From Bacteroidales bacterium (GTDB taxonomy: Bacteria > Bacteroidota > Bacteroidia > Bacteroidales > UBA932), in the NCBI GenBank assembly GCA_017429765.1, contig JAFROJ010000009.1:1-43273 (forward strand): a stretch of 43,273 nt of DNA. Reading direction: 5' to 3'. The translations under genes were made by a program, and so were the position numbers. The notes under the pieces were generated by a model. The model was given only the letters and a program-made list of their open reading frames with translations, searched no databases and had not been told where the DNA came from. Positions 6,433-15,763 of this stretch are shown one piece after another. The stretch's first letter is position 1, and the number at the start of each line of letters is the position of its first letter.

Positions 6433-9297
6433 TTATCTGAATTTTATAGCCTCTTTAGGGATAGGGATGAACCTGCTCCCGCCCGGAGCCTTCCAAGCCA
6501 TGGACAGGGACTGGTCCTCATAATCCTCAAGATAGGTCAGGCGGAAAGGATGGAGCCCCTTCATCAAGGGGATCCTGCCTATGGCGGTGTAGGCGGAGTG
6601 GGAGCCGTCGTTGTCCACGACCGGCCTGCCGTCTATCTCCAGGAGCGCCCCGTCGTCGCTGCGGACCGAGAAGTACCATATCCCGTCCGAGGGGACATCG
6701 ATGAAACCGGTGAATATGTAACCGAAATGATCCTCGTCGGGGGCGAGACGGATGGTCGGATAGTCCATGACGCCGGAAGAGACAGGGCGGCTCGCCCTGA
6801 CATCGGCCGAGCTGGTGAACTGCCCCAGGTGGTAGGAATAGCGGCAACCATTCCTCAGGCCGGAGGCCGGGGTCGCGGGCACCCTGAGGGCGGGATAGGC
6901 GTGGGCCATCATCACCGGGCTAGAGAAAGCCCCCTGCTTGTAGGCCTTGGCCTTGATCACGACATCCCCGCTGATCTTGAACGGGGACTCGAAGACCGGG
7001 GAATCCTCTCCGGGGTCACTCCCGTCGAGGGTGTATCTTATGAAAGCCCCTTCCGTCCTGGTCTTGAGATCGACCTCGAACTCCCCCTCGTAATAGCCCG
7101 GGTCGCCGCTGAGGTAAGGGATCGAGACCTGGTCCACCATGGTCAATGAATAGGGAGCCTCCAAGTCGTCGCGGGTCGTCACGGGAACCTTCGAGAGCTT
7201 GAACTCCAACTCGCCGCCCTCCATCAGGCTCTCATACCTGATGAACTGGGCGTTGACAGGGGAACCGTTGAAAGTGACCGACTTGATGTAGGGATATTCA
7301 GGATGGTCAGCCTTGATCACCAGTGTCTTACCGGAAGAGAGGGACACTTCCGCCCTCTTGAACAAGGGGGCGGCGAAAACGAACTCACCCGTGCCCGGGC
7401 ACACAGGATAGATCCCGAGCGAGGAGAGGATGTACCAAGCGCTCATCTGGCCGCAATCCTCGTTTCCGCTGATGCCCTCCGGGGTCGGGGAATACATCTC
7501 CTCCAGCATCCGCCGGACCAGAGCCTGCGACTTGCCTGGCCGGCCGAGGAAGTTGAAGAGATAGGCCATGTTGTGGCTCGGCTCGTTGCCGTGGGCATAT
7601 TGCCCGACGAGGCCTGTCATGTCGCTGATCCTTGTCGCCGGATCCCTCTCCTCGTGGTAGAACAGGGAGTCCAGGGCGGCCGACATCGCCTCCTCGCCTC
7701 CCATCAGGCCGGTCAGTCCGGCGAAATCGTGGGGGACGAAGAAACGGTACTGCCAGGGAATACCCTCGACATAGTCCCTCGAGCTTCCGATGGGATTGAA
7801 AGAAGGCATCCAAGCGCCCTCGGAGTCCTTGCCGCGCATGAAACCGGTGGAGGCGTCGAAGACAGCCATGTACCTGAGCGACCTGTCGAAATATTCCTCG
7901 GCCACGTCCTGGCGGCCGAGATCAGAGGCCATTATGCCTATGCACCAGTCGTCGTAAGCGAACTCCAATGTCTTAGAGACCGCTCCCGCCTGGCTGTTGG
8001 CGGGGACATATCCGTACTCGTTGTAGGAGGGAGAACTCTCGTCGGTGTCCGAGGCGAGGATCATGGCCTCCAAGGCTTTCTCCCCGTCGACAGGGCGGAT
8101 GCCCCTTCCCCAGGCGTCAGCTATGACGGAGACGGCGTGGTAGCCGATCATGCAATCCGTGTCTGAGCTGGACAGAGGCCATTTAGGGAGCCTTCCGCCC
8201 TTGTCGGCCATGTCCATCAGACTTGACACCATGTCCTCGACAAGGGGCACGTTCACAAGGGTCTGGAGGGGGTTCCACGAGCGGAAAGTGTCCCAAAGGG
8301 AAAGGGTCGAGTACATCGCCCTTCCATCAGGGACAGTGGAGATCTCCTGCCGGAAATCCCTGTAACGGCCGTCGACATCGTCAGCCCTGTCGGGAACCAC
8401 CATGGTGTGGTAGAGGGCGGAATAGAAAACCTTTGTGGCGCTCTCGCTCCCTCCCTTGACCCTTATCGTCCCGAGCGCTTCGGCCCAGGCCTCGGCGGTC
8501 TCCCGGCGGACAGTGTCGAAATCTTTCCCGCCGGCCTCCGCCTCAAGGTTGATGAGAGCCCCGTCGGCATCGACCTGGGAGAGGCCGACAGAGACCTCAA
8601 CAGTGCGGGTCCCTTCCGGGAAGGTCAGCAGAACGCGGTCACCCTCAAGAGTTTCCGCCGATGAGAAAGGCTCTGAGAACCTGGCGTGGAAGAAAATGTA
8701 CCTCTCCGGAGCCCATCCTTTCACCCGTCGTCCTCCTCTCAACTCAGAATCCCCGACTCTCTCAAGGAATATCATGTCGGGATGGAGCTCGCCGATGTTG
8801 TGGAAAGCGTCCACGAGGATGTGGCGCTCCCCCTCGCCCTCGAAAGAATAACGATGGATCCCGACCCTGGGGCTCGCGGTCAGCTCGGCGCTGATCCCGA
8901 GGACGGGGAAATCAACCCGGTAGTAGCCCGGAGACGCCATCTCGTCCTCATGGGAGAATGGCAGGCTCCCGGGAATATCCTTCCCGATGAATGGCAGGAA
9001 AAGGAAGTCCCCCAGGTCCTGGCAACCGGTGCCGCTCAGGTGGGTGTGGGAGAAGCCGAGTATGACGGAATCGCTTTGATGATAGCCTGAGCTGCCGTCC
9101 CAGGTGGTGTTCCTGGTGTCAGGACTGAGCTGGACCATCCCGAAAGGAGCCGTGGCTCCGGGATAGGTGTGTCCATGGAAACCGGTGCCGACAAAAGGGT
9201 CGGCGCAAGACACCGGGTCGGGGGCGGAAAGACGGGCGCACGCGGGCGCGAGGGCAGCCAGCGCCGTCAATATCAGAAGTTCGCGGATTGGTTTCAA
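6433..9297 (-). CDS. GH92 alpha-mannosidase lipoprotein with CHB_HEX_C-like and PA14 domains
   Basis: 954 residues, first gene of the operon. The N-terminus has a lipobox (LAPAC). GH92 motifs: DPFVGTGFHGHTYPGATAPFGM, GFSHTHLSGTG, HGNEPSH (Glu572) and GNEDCGQMSAW (Glu613-Asp614), which hold the family's acid and base. After about residue 725 come a beta-sandwich region resembling the chitobiase C-terminal domain (YTLDGSDP) and a PA14-like module (WYFSVRSDDGALLEIDG) likely to bind sugar. GH92 enzymes are calcium-dependent inverting alpha-mannosidases. The first codon is TTG (9297-9295); no ATG occurs in frame before the catalytic domain, and TTG gives a complete lipoprotein signal. A promoter box and a perfect inverted repeat lie immediately upstream. 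Confidence 0.92.
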   Translation of the reverse strand: MKPIRELLILTALAALAPACARLSAPDPVSCADPFVGTGFHGHTYPGATAPFGMVQLSPDTRNTTWDGSSGYHQSDSVILGFSHTHLSGTGCQDLGDFLFLPFIGKDIPGSLPFSHEDEMASPGYYRVDFPVLGISAELTASPRVGIHRYSFEGEGERHILVDAFHNIGELHPDMIFLERVGDSELRGGRRVKGWAPERYIFFHARFSEPFSSAETLEGDRVLLTFPEGTRTVEVSVGLSQVDADGALINLEAEAGGKDFDTVRRETAEAWAEALGTIRVKGGSESATKVFYSALYHTMVVPDRADDVDGRYRDFRQEISTVPDGRAMYSTLSLWDTFRSWNPLQTLVNVPLVEDMVSSLMDMADKGGRLPKWPLSSSDTDCMIGYHAVSVIADAWGRGIRPVDGEKALEAMILASDTDESSPSYNEYGYVPANSQAGAVSKTLEFAYDDWCIGIMASDLGRQDVAEEYFDRSLRYMAVFDASTGFMRGKDSEGAWMPSFNPIGSSRDYVEGIPWQYRFFVPHDFAGLTGLMGGEEAMSAALDSLFYHEERDPATRISDMTGLVGQYAHGNEPSHNMAYLFNFLGRPGKSQALVRRMLEEMYSPTPEGISGNEDCGQMSAWYILSSLGIYPVCPGTGEFVFAAPLFKRAEVSLSSGKTLVIKADHPEYPYIKSVTFNGSPVNAQFIRYESLMEGGELEFKLSKVPVTTRDDLEAPYSLTMVDQVSIPYLSGDPGYYEGEFEVDLKTRTEGAFIRYTLDGSDPGEDSPVFESPFKISGDVVIKAKAYKQGAFSSPVMMAHAYPALRVPATPASGLRNGCRYSYHLGQFTSSADVRASRPVSSGVMDYPTIRLAPDEDHFGYIFTGFIDVPSDGIWYFSVRSDDGALLEIDGRPVVDNDGSHSAYTAIGRIPLMKGLHPFRLTYLEDYEDQSLSMAWKAPGGSRFIPIPKEAIKFR

Positions 9298-9323
9298 GTC
9301 TTTTAGTGTTATGGCTAAAAGAC
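9298..9323. promoter_or_regulatory. Perfect 9-bp inverted repeat before the GH92 operon
   Basis: GTCTTTTAG - 8 nt - CTAAAAGAC abuts the TTG start codon and touches the -7 box. It could be an operator or a 5'-leader hairpin that hides the start. Function is inferred from position only. Confidence 0.5.
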
Positions 9324-9330
9324 AAAAATA
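9323..9330 (-). promoter_or_regulatory. -7 box TATTTTTG of the GH92-phosphodiesterase operon
   Basis: Minus strand reads TATTTTTG, matching TAnnTTTG, 25 nt before the TTG start; a leader of about 20 nt is predicted. No clear -33 TTG. Confidence 0.45.
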
Positions 9331-9375
9331 GCTAACCGCTAAAAATAAACGTGGAATATTGCGCTTTACTACACC

Positions 9376-9395
9376 TTAAAAAGCGCAAAGCGCCC
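9376..9395 (-). terminator. Possible terminator after the OstA-like gene
   Basis: Just after the stop codon the minus strand reads GGGCGCTTTGCGCTTTTTAA: a short GCGC/GCGC stem followed by five T. The stem is weak, and an alternative pairing of GCGCTTT with AAAGCGC (9361-9367) exists. Confidence 0.35.
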
Positions 9396-9403
9396 GGGGA
9401 AGA

Positions 9404-11983
9404 CTACTTTTCCCGCTCTTGCCGCTTAAGGGCGGCGGCCTCCTTCCTGGCCTTTTTTTTCTCGTATCTGGCCTTGTACCGCTCGAGGATCCTTTGCTCT
9501 TTAGCGTCTCTCTTCTCCTTGGCTATCAGCATTTTCCGAAGTTTTTCCTGTCGCTTGGCCTCGGCCTTCGCCTCCTTCTTGGCGGCTTTCTCGGCGTCCT
9601 TGGCGTCAAGAGCCGCCCATTTCGCCTCTTTCCTCGCCGCCTTCTCCTGCCTGAGACTGTCCTGAAGAGCCCTGCGAGCCTCGCGTTCGGACTTCTTCAT
9701 GGCCTTCTCAGCTTCCGAGGGATCCACGGCCAGGGCCTTCATCAGGGAATCCATCCTCACCGTCTTCACCGAGTCGGCGAAAGCCTTACTGACATCAACC
9801 GAGTCAACCGCGGCGACGGAGTCTTTGAGGGCTGTGGCGATCGACAAGGAGTCTATCGCCGAGGCGAGGGTATCCTTTGCGGCAAGCGAGTCCCTGACAG
9901 CCAATGTGTCGGAGACGGCCGGCTCTTTCTCTAAAGTGACCAGGGCGAGGCTGTCCCTCCTTGCGGCCTCAGCCGCCTCCCGCTCAGCTCTTCTCACCCG
10001 CCTCAAAGAGTCGGCGCTGGCCAGAGTCCTGTTGATGTGGTCTATATGACCCGGGAAATACTTCTCTGTCTGCGTGAAAGTGGCTCTCGGCACATTCTCG
10101 TACCTGGCCCTCTCAGACTTCCTGGGAGTGTAGGCCACGACATCCTCAGGACCCTTGGGACGGTCATCGGCCCGCCACTCGAAGCCCTTCAGGATCCTGT
10201 CCTCCCTCTTCAGCTGGACCACCGGGTAGGCGTCGCTCTTGACGCCCTCGAAGTAATTGAGATCGTTGATGTTACCTTCAACGAATGTGGCGGTGAGCAT
10301 CTTGGCCTCGAACTTATTCACCGTGGCGAACACGTCGTTCTCCTCGAGGAAGAATACTCCCGAGGCCCCTCCCATCGCGTCGAAGCGACTCAAGACCCCG
10401 GTGGAGTCGAAATACGCCATCATCTCAGCGCCTTTGATCTGGTCGAAGCACAGGGAATCCTCCTGGACTATGATGAAGGCGTTCGACATGAGGCTCGCCT
10501 TCTCCAAGGCGCGGTTCCTCAAGACCACGGTTATGCTGTCCGAGGAGTACTGCCTGCGGATCTCGTTCCACACCACCGGCTTGTTATAGAGACGGACAAG
10601 GGAGTCAAGGTCGGTGTACACCAGAGAGTCGCAGGCGACCTGCATGTCCTTCCGGAACACCTTGACGTTCCTGAGACCAAGGAAGAAACCCATCTTGGTC
10701 GAGTCGACCACAGGGGGGAGCGAGTCGGCGACCGCGACAGTGTCGCCGGCGGCCGGCGGAGGCTCAGGGGCCGTTGCCGGGGGAGGTGTCTCCTCTTTCG
10801 GAGGCTCCTTCTCCTCGACGGCCTTGCCGCCCTTCGCCCCGGGCTTGAGCCTGGCGGCGGCGAAGTTGGGATCCTCTTCCTCCATCTTCTTCCTGGCCTC
10901 CTCGGCGGCGGCCTTGGCCGCCTCGTAGGCCTTGCGCCTGTATTCAGTGACAGGATCGACCGAGAGCTCTTTCAAACGAGCCTCCGCCGTCGATTTACTG
11001 TGATCAGGGACATCACACAAGGGGATGGTCCAATAGAGGAGCTCGTCCCCCCTGACATAGACCGTGTCCTTGCTCTCCTGTTGCTCCTGCACGGCTATCA
11101 CCGAGGGGTCCCTGGTCATCCTGATCCTCTCGAGGGAGTCGACATACTGCATGTACCCGGCCACGGCGGCCACATTCCGGGTCGTGTCGAGAAGCTCCAC
11201 GTTGCCGATCATCTCGACATTGTCAAACTCCCGCTCATAGACAAGGGTGTCCGACCACGCCTCCTGGTTCCTTGTCAGGAGGTGGACATTGTCCCTGAAA
11301 GTGAACAGCTCCGCAACCCGGTCGTAGACCCCGCTGTCAGAGGACAGCATGTTGTCGTCTTTCCAGGCGTTGGTGCCGGACCCGAAAAGGGCCACGGAGG
11401 TCTCCGTATTGTATTTCAGCTCATCGGTCTTGATGAAAACCGAGTCGGTGTACATGTTGACATCGGTCACGAAAGTGAACAGGTCCTTCTTCGCGTCATA
11501 GACACCGAGGTCGCTCTCGATGATCTGGCCGTCCTTGTCACGGAACGCCCCGCCCTGACGGAAGACGGCCATGCTGTCCCTTGTGTTGTAGTCGAGGTTA
11601 CGGGTCCGGAGGGTATTCCTGTCCTTGTCCTGGAGCTGCACCAGGGAGCCGCGGAATTCAGCCTGGCTGCTGCCGATGTAATAGATCAGGCTGTCGCTGC
11701 TCAGGACGGTCTTGTTCTGGATGATCCGGACATTCCCGAAAGCCCTGATGACGTTCTCGTCCACGTTCCATAACGCGGAGTCGCAGAGAAGCAGGGTGGA
11801 GTTGTGCTCGAAACGGGCCTTGCCTATCGCCTTCCTGAAGCTATGCCCCTCCACATCCTCCTGGAGCAGGCTATCGCAGCCGAGCAGGCGCACCAGACTG
11901 TCTTTCCGCTCATTTGTCTGCGCGGTGAGGGCCAGAGGAAGCAGAAAAAGAATTATGGAGAATATGAGGCGCCTGGGCAGCAT
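9404..11983 (-). CDS. OstA-like (LptA/LptD-N family) envelope protein
   Basis: 859 residues with a signal peptide (LPLALTAQ). The N-terminal part (about 30-330) is an OstA/LptA-like beta-jellyroll region with recurring units such as NSTLLLCDSALW, AFGNVRI and TVLSSDSLIYY; this family forms the periplasmic bridge for lipopolysaccharide transport. A second such region follows a Pro/Glu-rich linker (EEKEPPKEETPPPATAPEP). The last 200 residues are unusual: a set of DSLA-type repeats, then a long Lys/Glu/Ala/Arg coiled-coil tail. Start ATG overlaps the surA stop by one base (TAATG). Gene order guaB - PpiC-like - surA - ostA supports a role in outer-membrane biogenesis. It is too short in barrel-like sequence to be LptD itself. 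Confidence 0.8.
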   Translation of the reverse strand: MLPRRLIFSIILFLLPLALTAQTNERKDSLVRLLGCDSLLQEDVEGHSFRKAIGKARFEHNSTLLLCDSALWNVDENVIRAFGNVRIIQNKTVLSSDSLIYYIGSSQAEFRGSLVQLQDKDRNTLRTRNLDYNTRDSMAVFRQGGAFRDKDGQIIESDLGVYDAKKDLFTFVTDVNMYTDSVFIKTDELKYNTETSVALFGSGTNAWKDDNMLSSDSGVYDRVAELFTFRDNVHLLTRNQEAWSDTLVYEREFDNVEMIGNVELLDTTRNVAAVAGYMQYVDSLERIRMTRDPSVIAVQEQQESKDTVYVRGDELLYWTIPLCDVPDHSKSTAEARLKELSVDPVTEYRRKAYEAAKAAAEEARKKMEEEDPNFAAARLKPGAKGGKAVEEKEPPKEETPPPATAPEPPPAAGDTVAVADSLPPVVDSTKMGFFLGLRNVKVFRKDMQVACDSLVYTDLDSLVRLYNKPVVWNEIRRQYSSDSITVVLRNRALEKASLMSNAFIIVQEDSLCFDQIKGAEMMAYFDSTGVLSRFDAMGGASGVFFLEENDVFATVNKFEAKMLTATFVEGNINDLNYFEGVKSDAYPVVQLKREDRILKGFEWRADDRPKGPEDVVAYTPRKSERARYENVPRATFTQTEKYFPGHIDHINRTLASADSLRRVRRAEREAAEAARRDSLALVTLEKEPAVSDTLAVRDSLAAKDTLASAIDSLSIATALKDSVAAVDSVDVSKAFADSVKTVRMDSLMKALAVDPSEAEKAMKKSEREARRALQDSLRQEKAARKEAKWAALDAKDAEKAAKKEAKAEAKRQEKLRKMLIAKEKRDAKEQRILERYKARYEKKKARKEAAALKRQEREK

Positions 11984-13374
11984 TACTCCTCACGGAACTT
12001 CGTGTTCCAGATAGGGCGACGGAAATCGCAGTCCTTGAACATCGGGTCGATCACGACCTTGGTCTCGGAGATCTTCTTGGCGAGGAACTCGTCGATGGCC
12101 GCCTGCTGCCTCGCCATCTTGACCTCACCCTGAAGCTGGGCGAAATCATTCTCGAAAGTGGCCGTGTGGGCCGGAATGATCTTGTCGACCCGGATGATCT
12201 TGTAGTTGGTCTTGCCGACTACATAGTCCTTGACCTGATCCTTGCGCCCGTCGTTGTCGGTCGACTCGACAGGCTCGGAGATCTCACCTTCCTTGAGGTC
12301 CTTGATGGCCTTGTAGTCCTCCGGCTTGAGCTGGTCGATCTCGAAATATGAAGAGCCTGAATTCGGGTCGGACATCTGGCCCCCATTAGTCCTGGTGGGA
12401 GCGTCCTCCGAATAGAAGCTGGCGGCCATCTGGAAAGTCACCGCCCCGTTGAGAATCTCTGTCCTCAGGCTGTCCAGGGTCTTGAAAGCCTTGTCCTTGT
12501 CCTCCTGGGTGTACTTGGGCTTCATCAAGATGTGGCGGGCGTTGAACATGTCCCCGTTCTTCTCAATGACCTCGATGATGTGGAAGCCGTCGGGGGTCTC
12601 CACGATCTGGGAAATGACTCCGGGCTTGAGGGACATCGCGGCGTCGGAGAAGACGGGCCAGAAGATCGACTTGGAGGCCATTCCGAGCTCCCCGCCCCTG
12701 CGGGCGCTGGGATCCTCGGAATACATGCGGGCCAGGGTCGCGAACTTGTCTCCGTTGATGATCCTCTCCCTCAACTCCAGAAGTTTCTCACGCACAGCGA
12801 GATCCGCCGCCTCACGGTCGGGATAGAGGCAGATCTGGCTGAGCTGGTACTTGATGGGGACGATCGGCAGGTTCTTGACATCGACGGTGTCCATGTAGGC
12901 CTTCACATCCAGCGGAGTCATGTCCGGGACTGTCTTCATGATCTCGCGCTGCTCCTGCTGGGTGAGGCTCAAGTTCTCGTACTGCTGGCGCAAGTCCTGG
13001 CGGAGACGGTACAAGGGCTTCCCGAAATATTCCTCGACTTTCTCCTGGCCACCTAGATAGGTGAGGTAGCCGTCGATGTCCTGGGAAAGCATAGCCTCGA
13101 CGTTCTCCGTGTCGACGGAAAGGGAGTCGATACGCGACTGCATCAGGAATATCTTGGACTCGAGCATGCTCTCCAGGACCTCGCAGCGCATGTTCCTGTC
13201 CGAGCTCAGACCCTGCGCGCCCCTTCCCTTGACGGTCCCCTCGATGTCGGAGATCATGATGACCTCGTTGCCTACCACGGCCACTGTCTTGTCGATGTAG
13301 TTATATTTCTGGGCGGAGGCGGTCCAGCACGAGGCGAGGACGACCACGACGGTGAATAACGCTTTCCTTGTCAT
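11983..13374 (-). CDS. surA: SurA-like periplasmic peptidyl-prolyl isomerase/chaperone
   Basis: 463 residues with a signal peptide (SCWTASAQ). After the SurA N-terminal helical region come two parvulin (rotamase) domains, roughly residues 175-275 (YSEDPSARRGGELGM, VETPDGFHIIEV) and 285-395 (ARHILMKPKYT, FYSEDAPTRTNGGQM). It helps fold outer-membrane proteins in the periplasm. It overlaps the preceding lipoprotein gene by ATGA and the following OstA-like gene by one base, so the three are likely co-translated. Symbol given by family; orthology with E. coli surA is not proven. Confidence 0.85.
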   Translation of the reverse strand: MTRKALFTVVVVLASCWTASAQKYNYIDKTVAVVGNEVIMISDIEGTVKGRGAQGLSSDRNMRCEVLESMLESKIFLMQSRIDSLSVDTENVEAMLSQDIDGYLTYLGGQEKVEEYFGKPLYRLRQDLRQQYENLSLTQQEQREIMKTVPDMTPLDVKAYMDTVDVKNLPIVPIKYQLSQICLYPDREAADLAVREKLLELRERIINGDKFATLARMYSEDPSARRGGELGMASKSIFWPVFSDAAMSLKPGVISQIVETPDGFHIIEVIEKNGDMFNARHILMKPKYTQEDKDKAFKTLDSLRTEILNGAVTFQMAASFYSEDAPTRTNGGQMSDPNSGSSYFEIDQLKPEDYKAIKDLKEGEISEPVESTDNDGRKDQVKDYVVGKTNYKIIRVDKIIPAHTATFENDFAQLQGEVKMARQQAAIDEFLAKKISETKVVIDPMFKDCDFRRPIWNTKFREE

Positions 13375-14237
13375 TTCTTAGAGTATATTTCAAATTTCTC
13401 CTTGGCCTTGGCGTCTTCTATCAAGTCTTGTTCCAAAGTCGTGAGAAGCTTGTGCTTTCTTTCGCTTATGATTATGTCCTTTATCCTTTCCTCGCAGAAC
13501 TCCACGGGCGGGATGTCACCCGCCTTCACCATGTCCGCGACAAAGGCCACGCTCAGGTTGCCCGCCCCGTCCGCGATCTCGATGAATCTCCCGTTCTTCC
13601 TGGACAGTACCTCGACATAGTCCTTCCCGAACTCCCCCGCCAGCGTCACGGCGTCGATCCAGGAGTCGGAGCAGTCGATGTATCGCTGGGCGGAATTGAA
13701 GGCCAGGCTGTCGGCGGCGATCACGTCGGCCACATCTTCCGAGGACATTAACTTCTTAATTGTCTTCAGGTTAGGCGAGTCCTCGGCTATCCTCATGAAA
13801 CGGGCCTTGACAATCGGCCGGTCAAGGGTGAAGTTCTCCTTGTGGGCCTCGTAATAGTCGTTGACCTCTTTCACGGAGACGGCGGTGTCGAGCCTCTCGG
13901 CCACGTATCTCTGCTCGAAACGGTAGCGAAGGAGGGACTGACGGTAGTCCTCCAGCTCCTTCGAGACATCCTTCTCCTCCTTGCTGAGCTTCTGCTCGGC
14001 GATATCCTGGAAAGCCTTGCCGGTCGCCCAGGAGTTGATGTAAAGATTGGCGAGGTTGACACTGTCCTCAGGACTTATCCCGTTGGGGATCACCTTCTCC
14101 AGATCCGAGAGGAATAGCTTGTGGTCTCCGAGTCTCGCGACCACCTCCCCGTCGTGGACAAACGACTGGACAGCCTTGCATGACGGGATAACCGTCAGCG
14201 AGACTGTCAGGAAAAGTGCCGTCGGACTCCAGCGCAT
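13371..14237 (-). CDS. PpiC/SurA-N-like periplasmic lipoprotein
   Basis: 288 residues with a lipobox (VIPSC). It has the SurA N-terminal pattern: an ARLGDHKLFLSDLEKVIP segment like the VARVGD.PIY.SDL start of SurA proteins, then long charged helices (SKEEKDVSKELEDYR, VNDYYEAHKENF). A clear parvulin catalytic domain is not visible, so it may be a chaperone without isomerase activity. It begins 3 nt after guaB and overlaps surA by ATGA. Bacteroidales genomes commonly carry such a protein between guaB and surA. Confidence 0.7.
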   Translation of the reverse strand: MRWSPTALFLTVSLTVIPSCKAVQSFVHDGEVVARLGDHKLFLSDLEKVIPNGISPEDSVNLANLYINSWATGKAFQDIAEQKLSKEEKDVSKELEDYRQSLLRYRFEQRYVAERLDTAVSVKEVNDYYEAHKENFTLDRPIVKARFMRIAEDSPNLKTIKKLMSSEDVADVIAADSLAFNSAQRYIDCSDSWIDAVTLAGEFGKDYVEVLSRKNGRFIEIADGAGNLSVAFVADMVKAGDIPPVEFCEERIKDIIISERKHKLLTTLEQDLIEDAKAKEKFEIYSKK

Positions 14238-14240
14238 GGC

Positions 14241-15760
<1,520 letters not shown>

Positions 15761-15763
15761 CCT

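Noticed and set aside
10037-11773. 578-codon plus-strand frame opposite the OstA-like gene
   Set aside because: His/Val/Asp-rich translation typical of antisense frames; the minus gene has a clear family and operon context.
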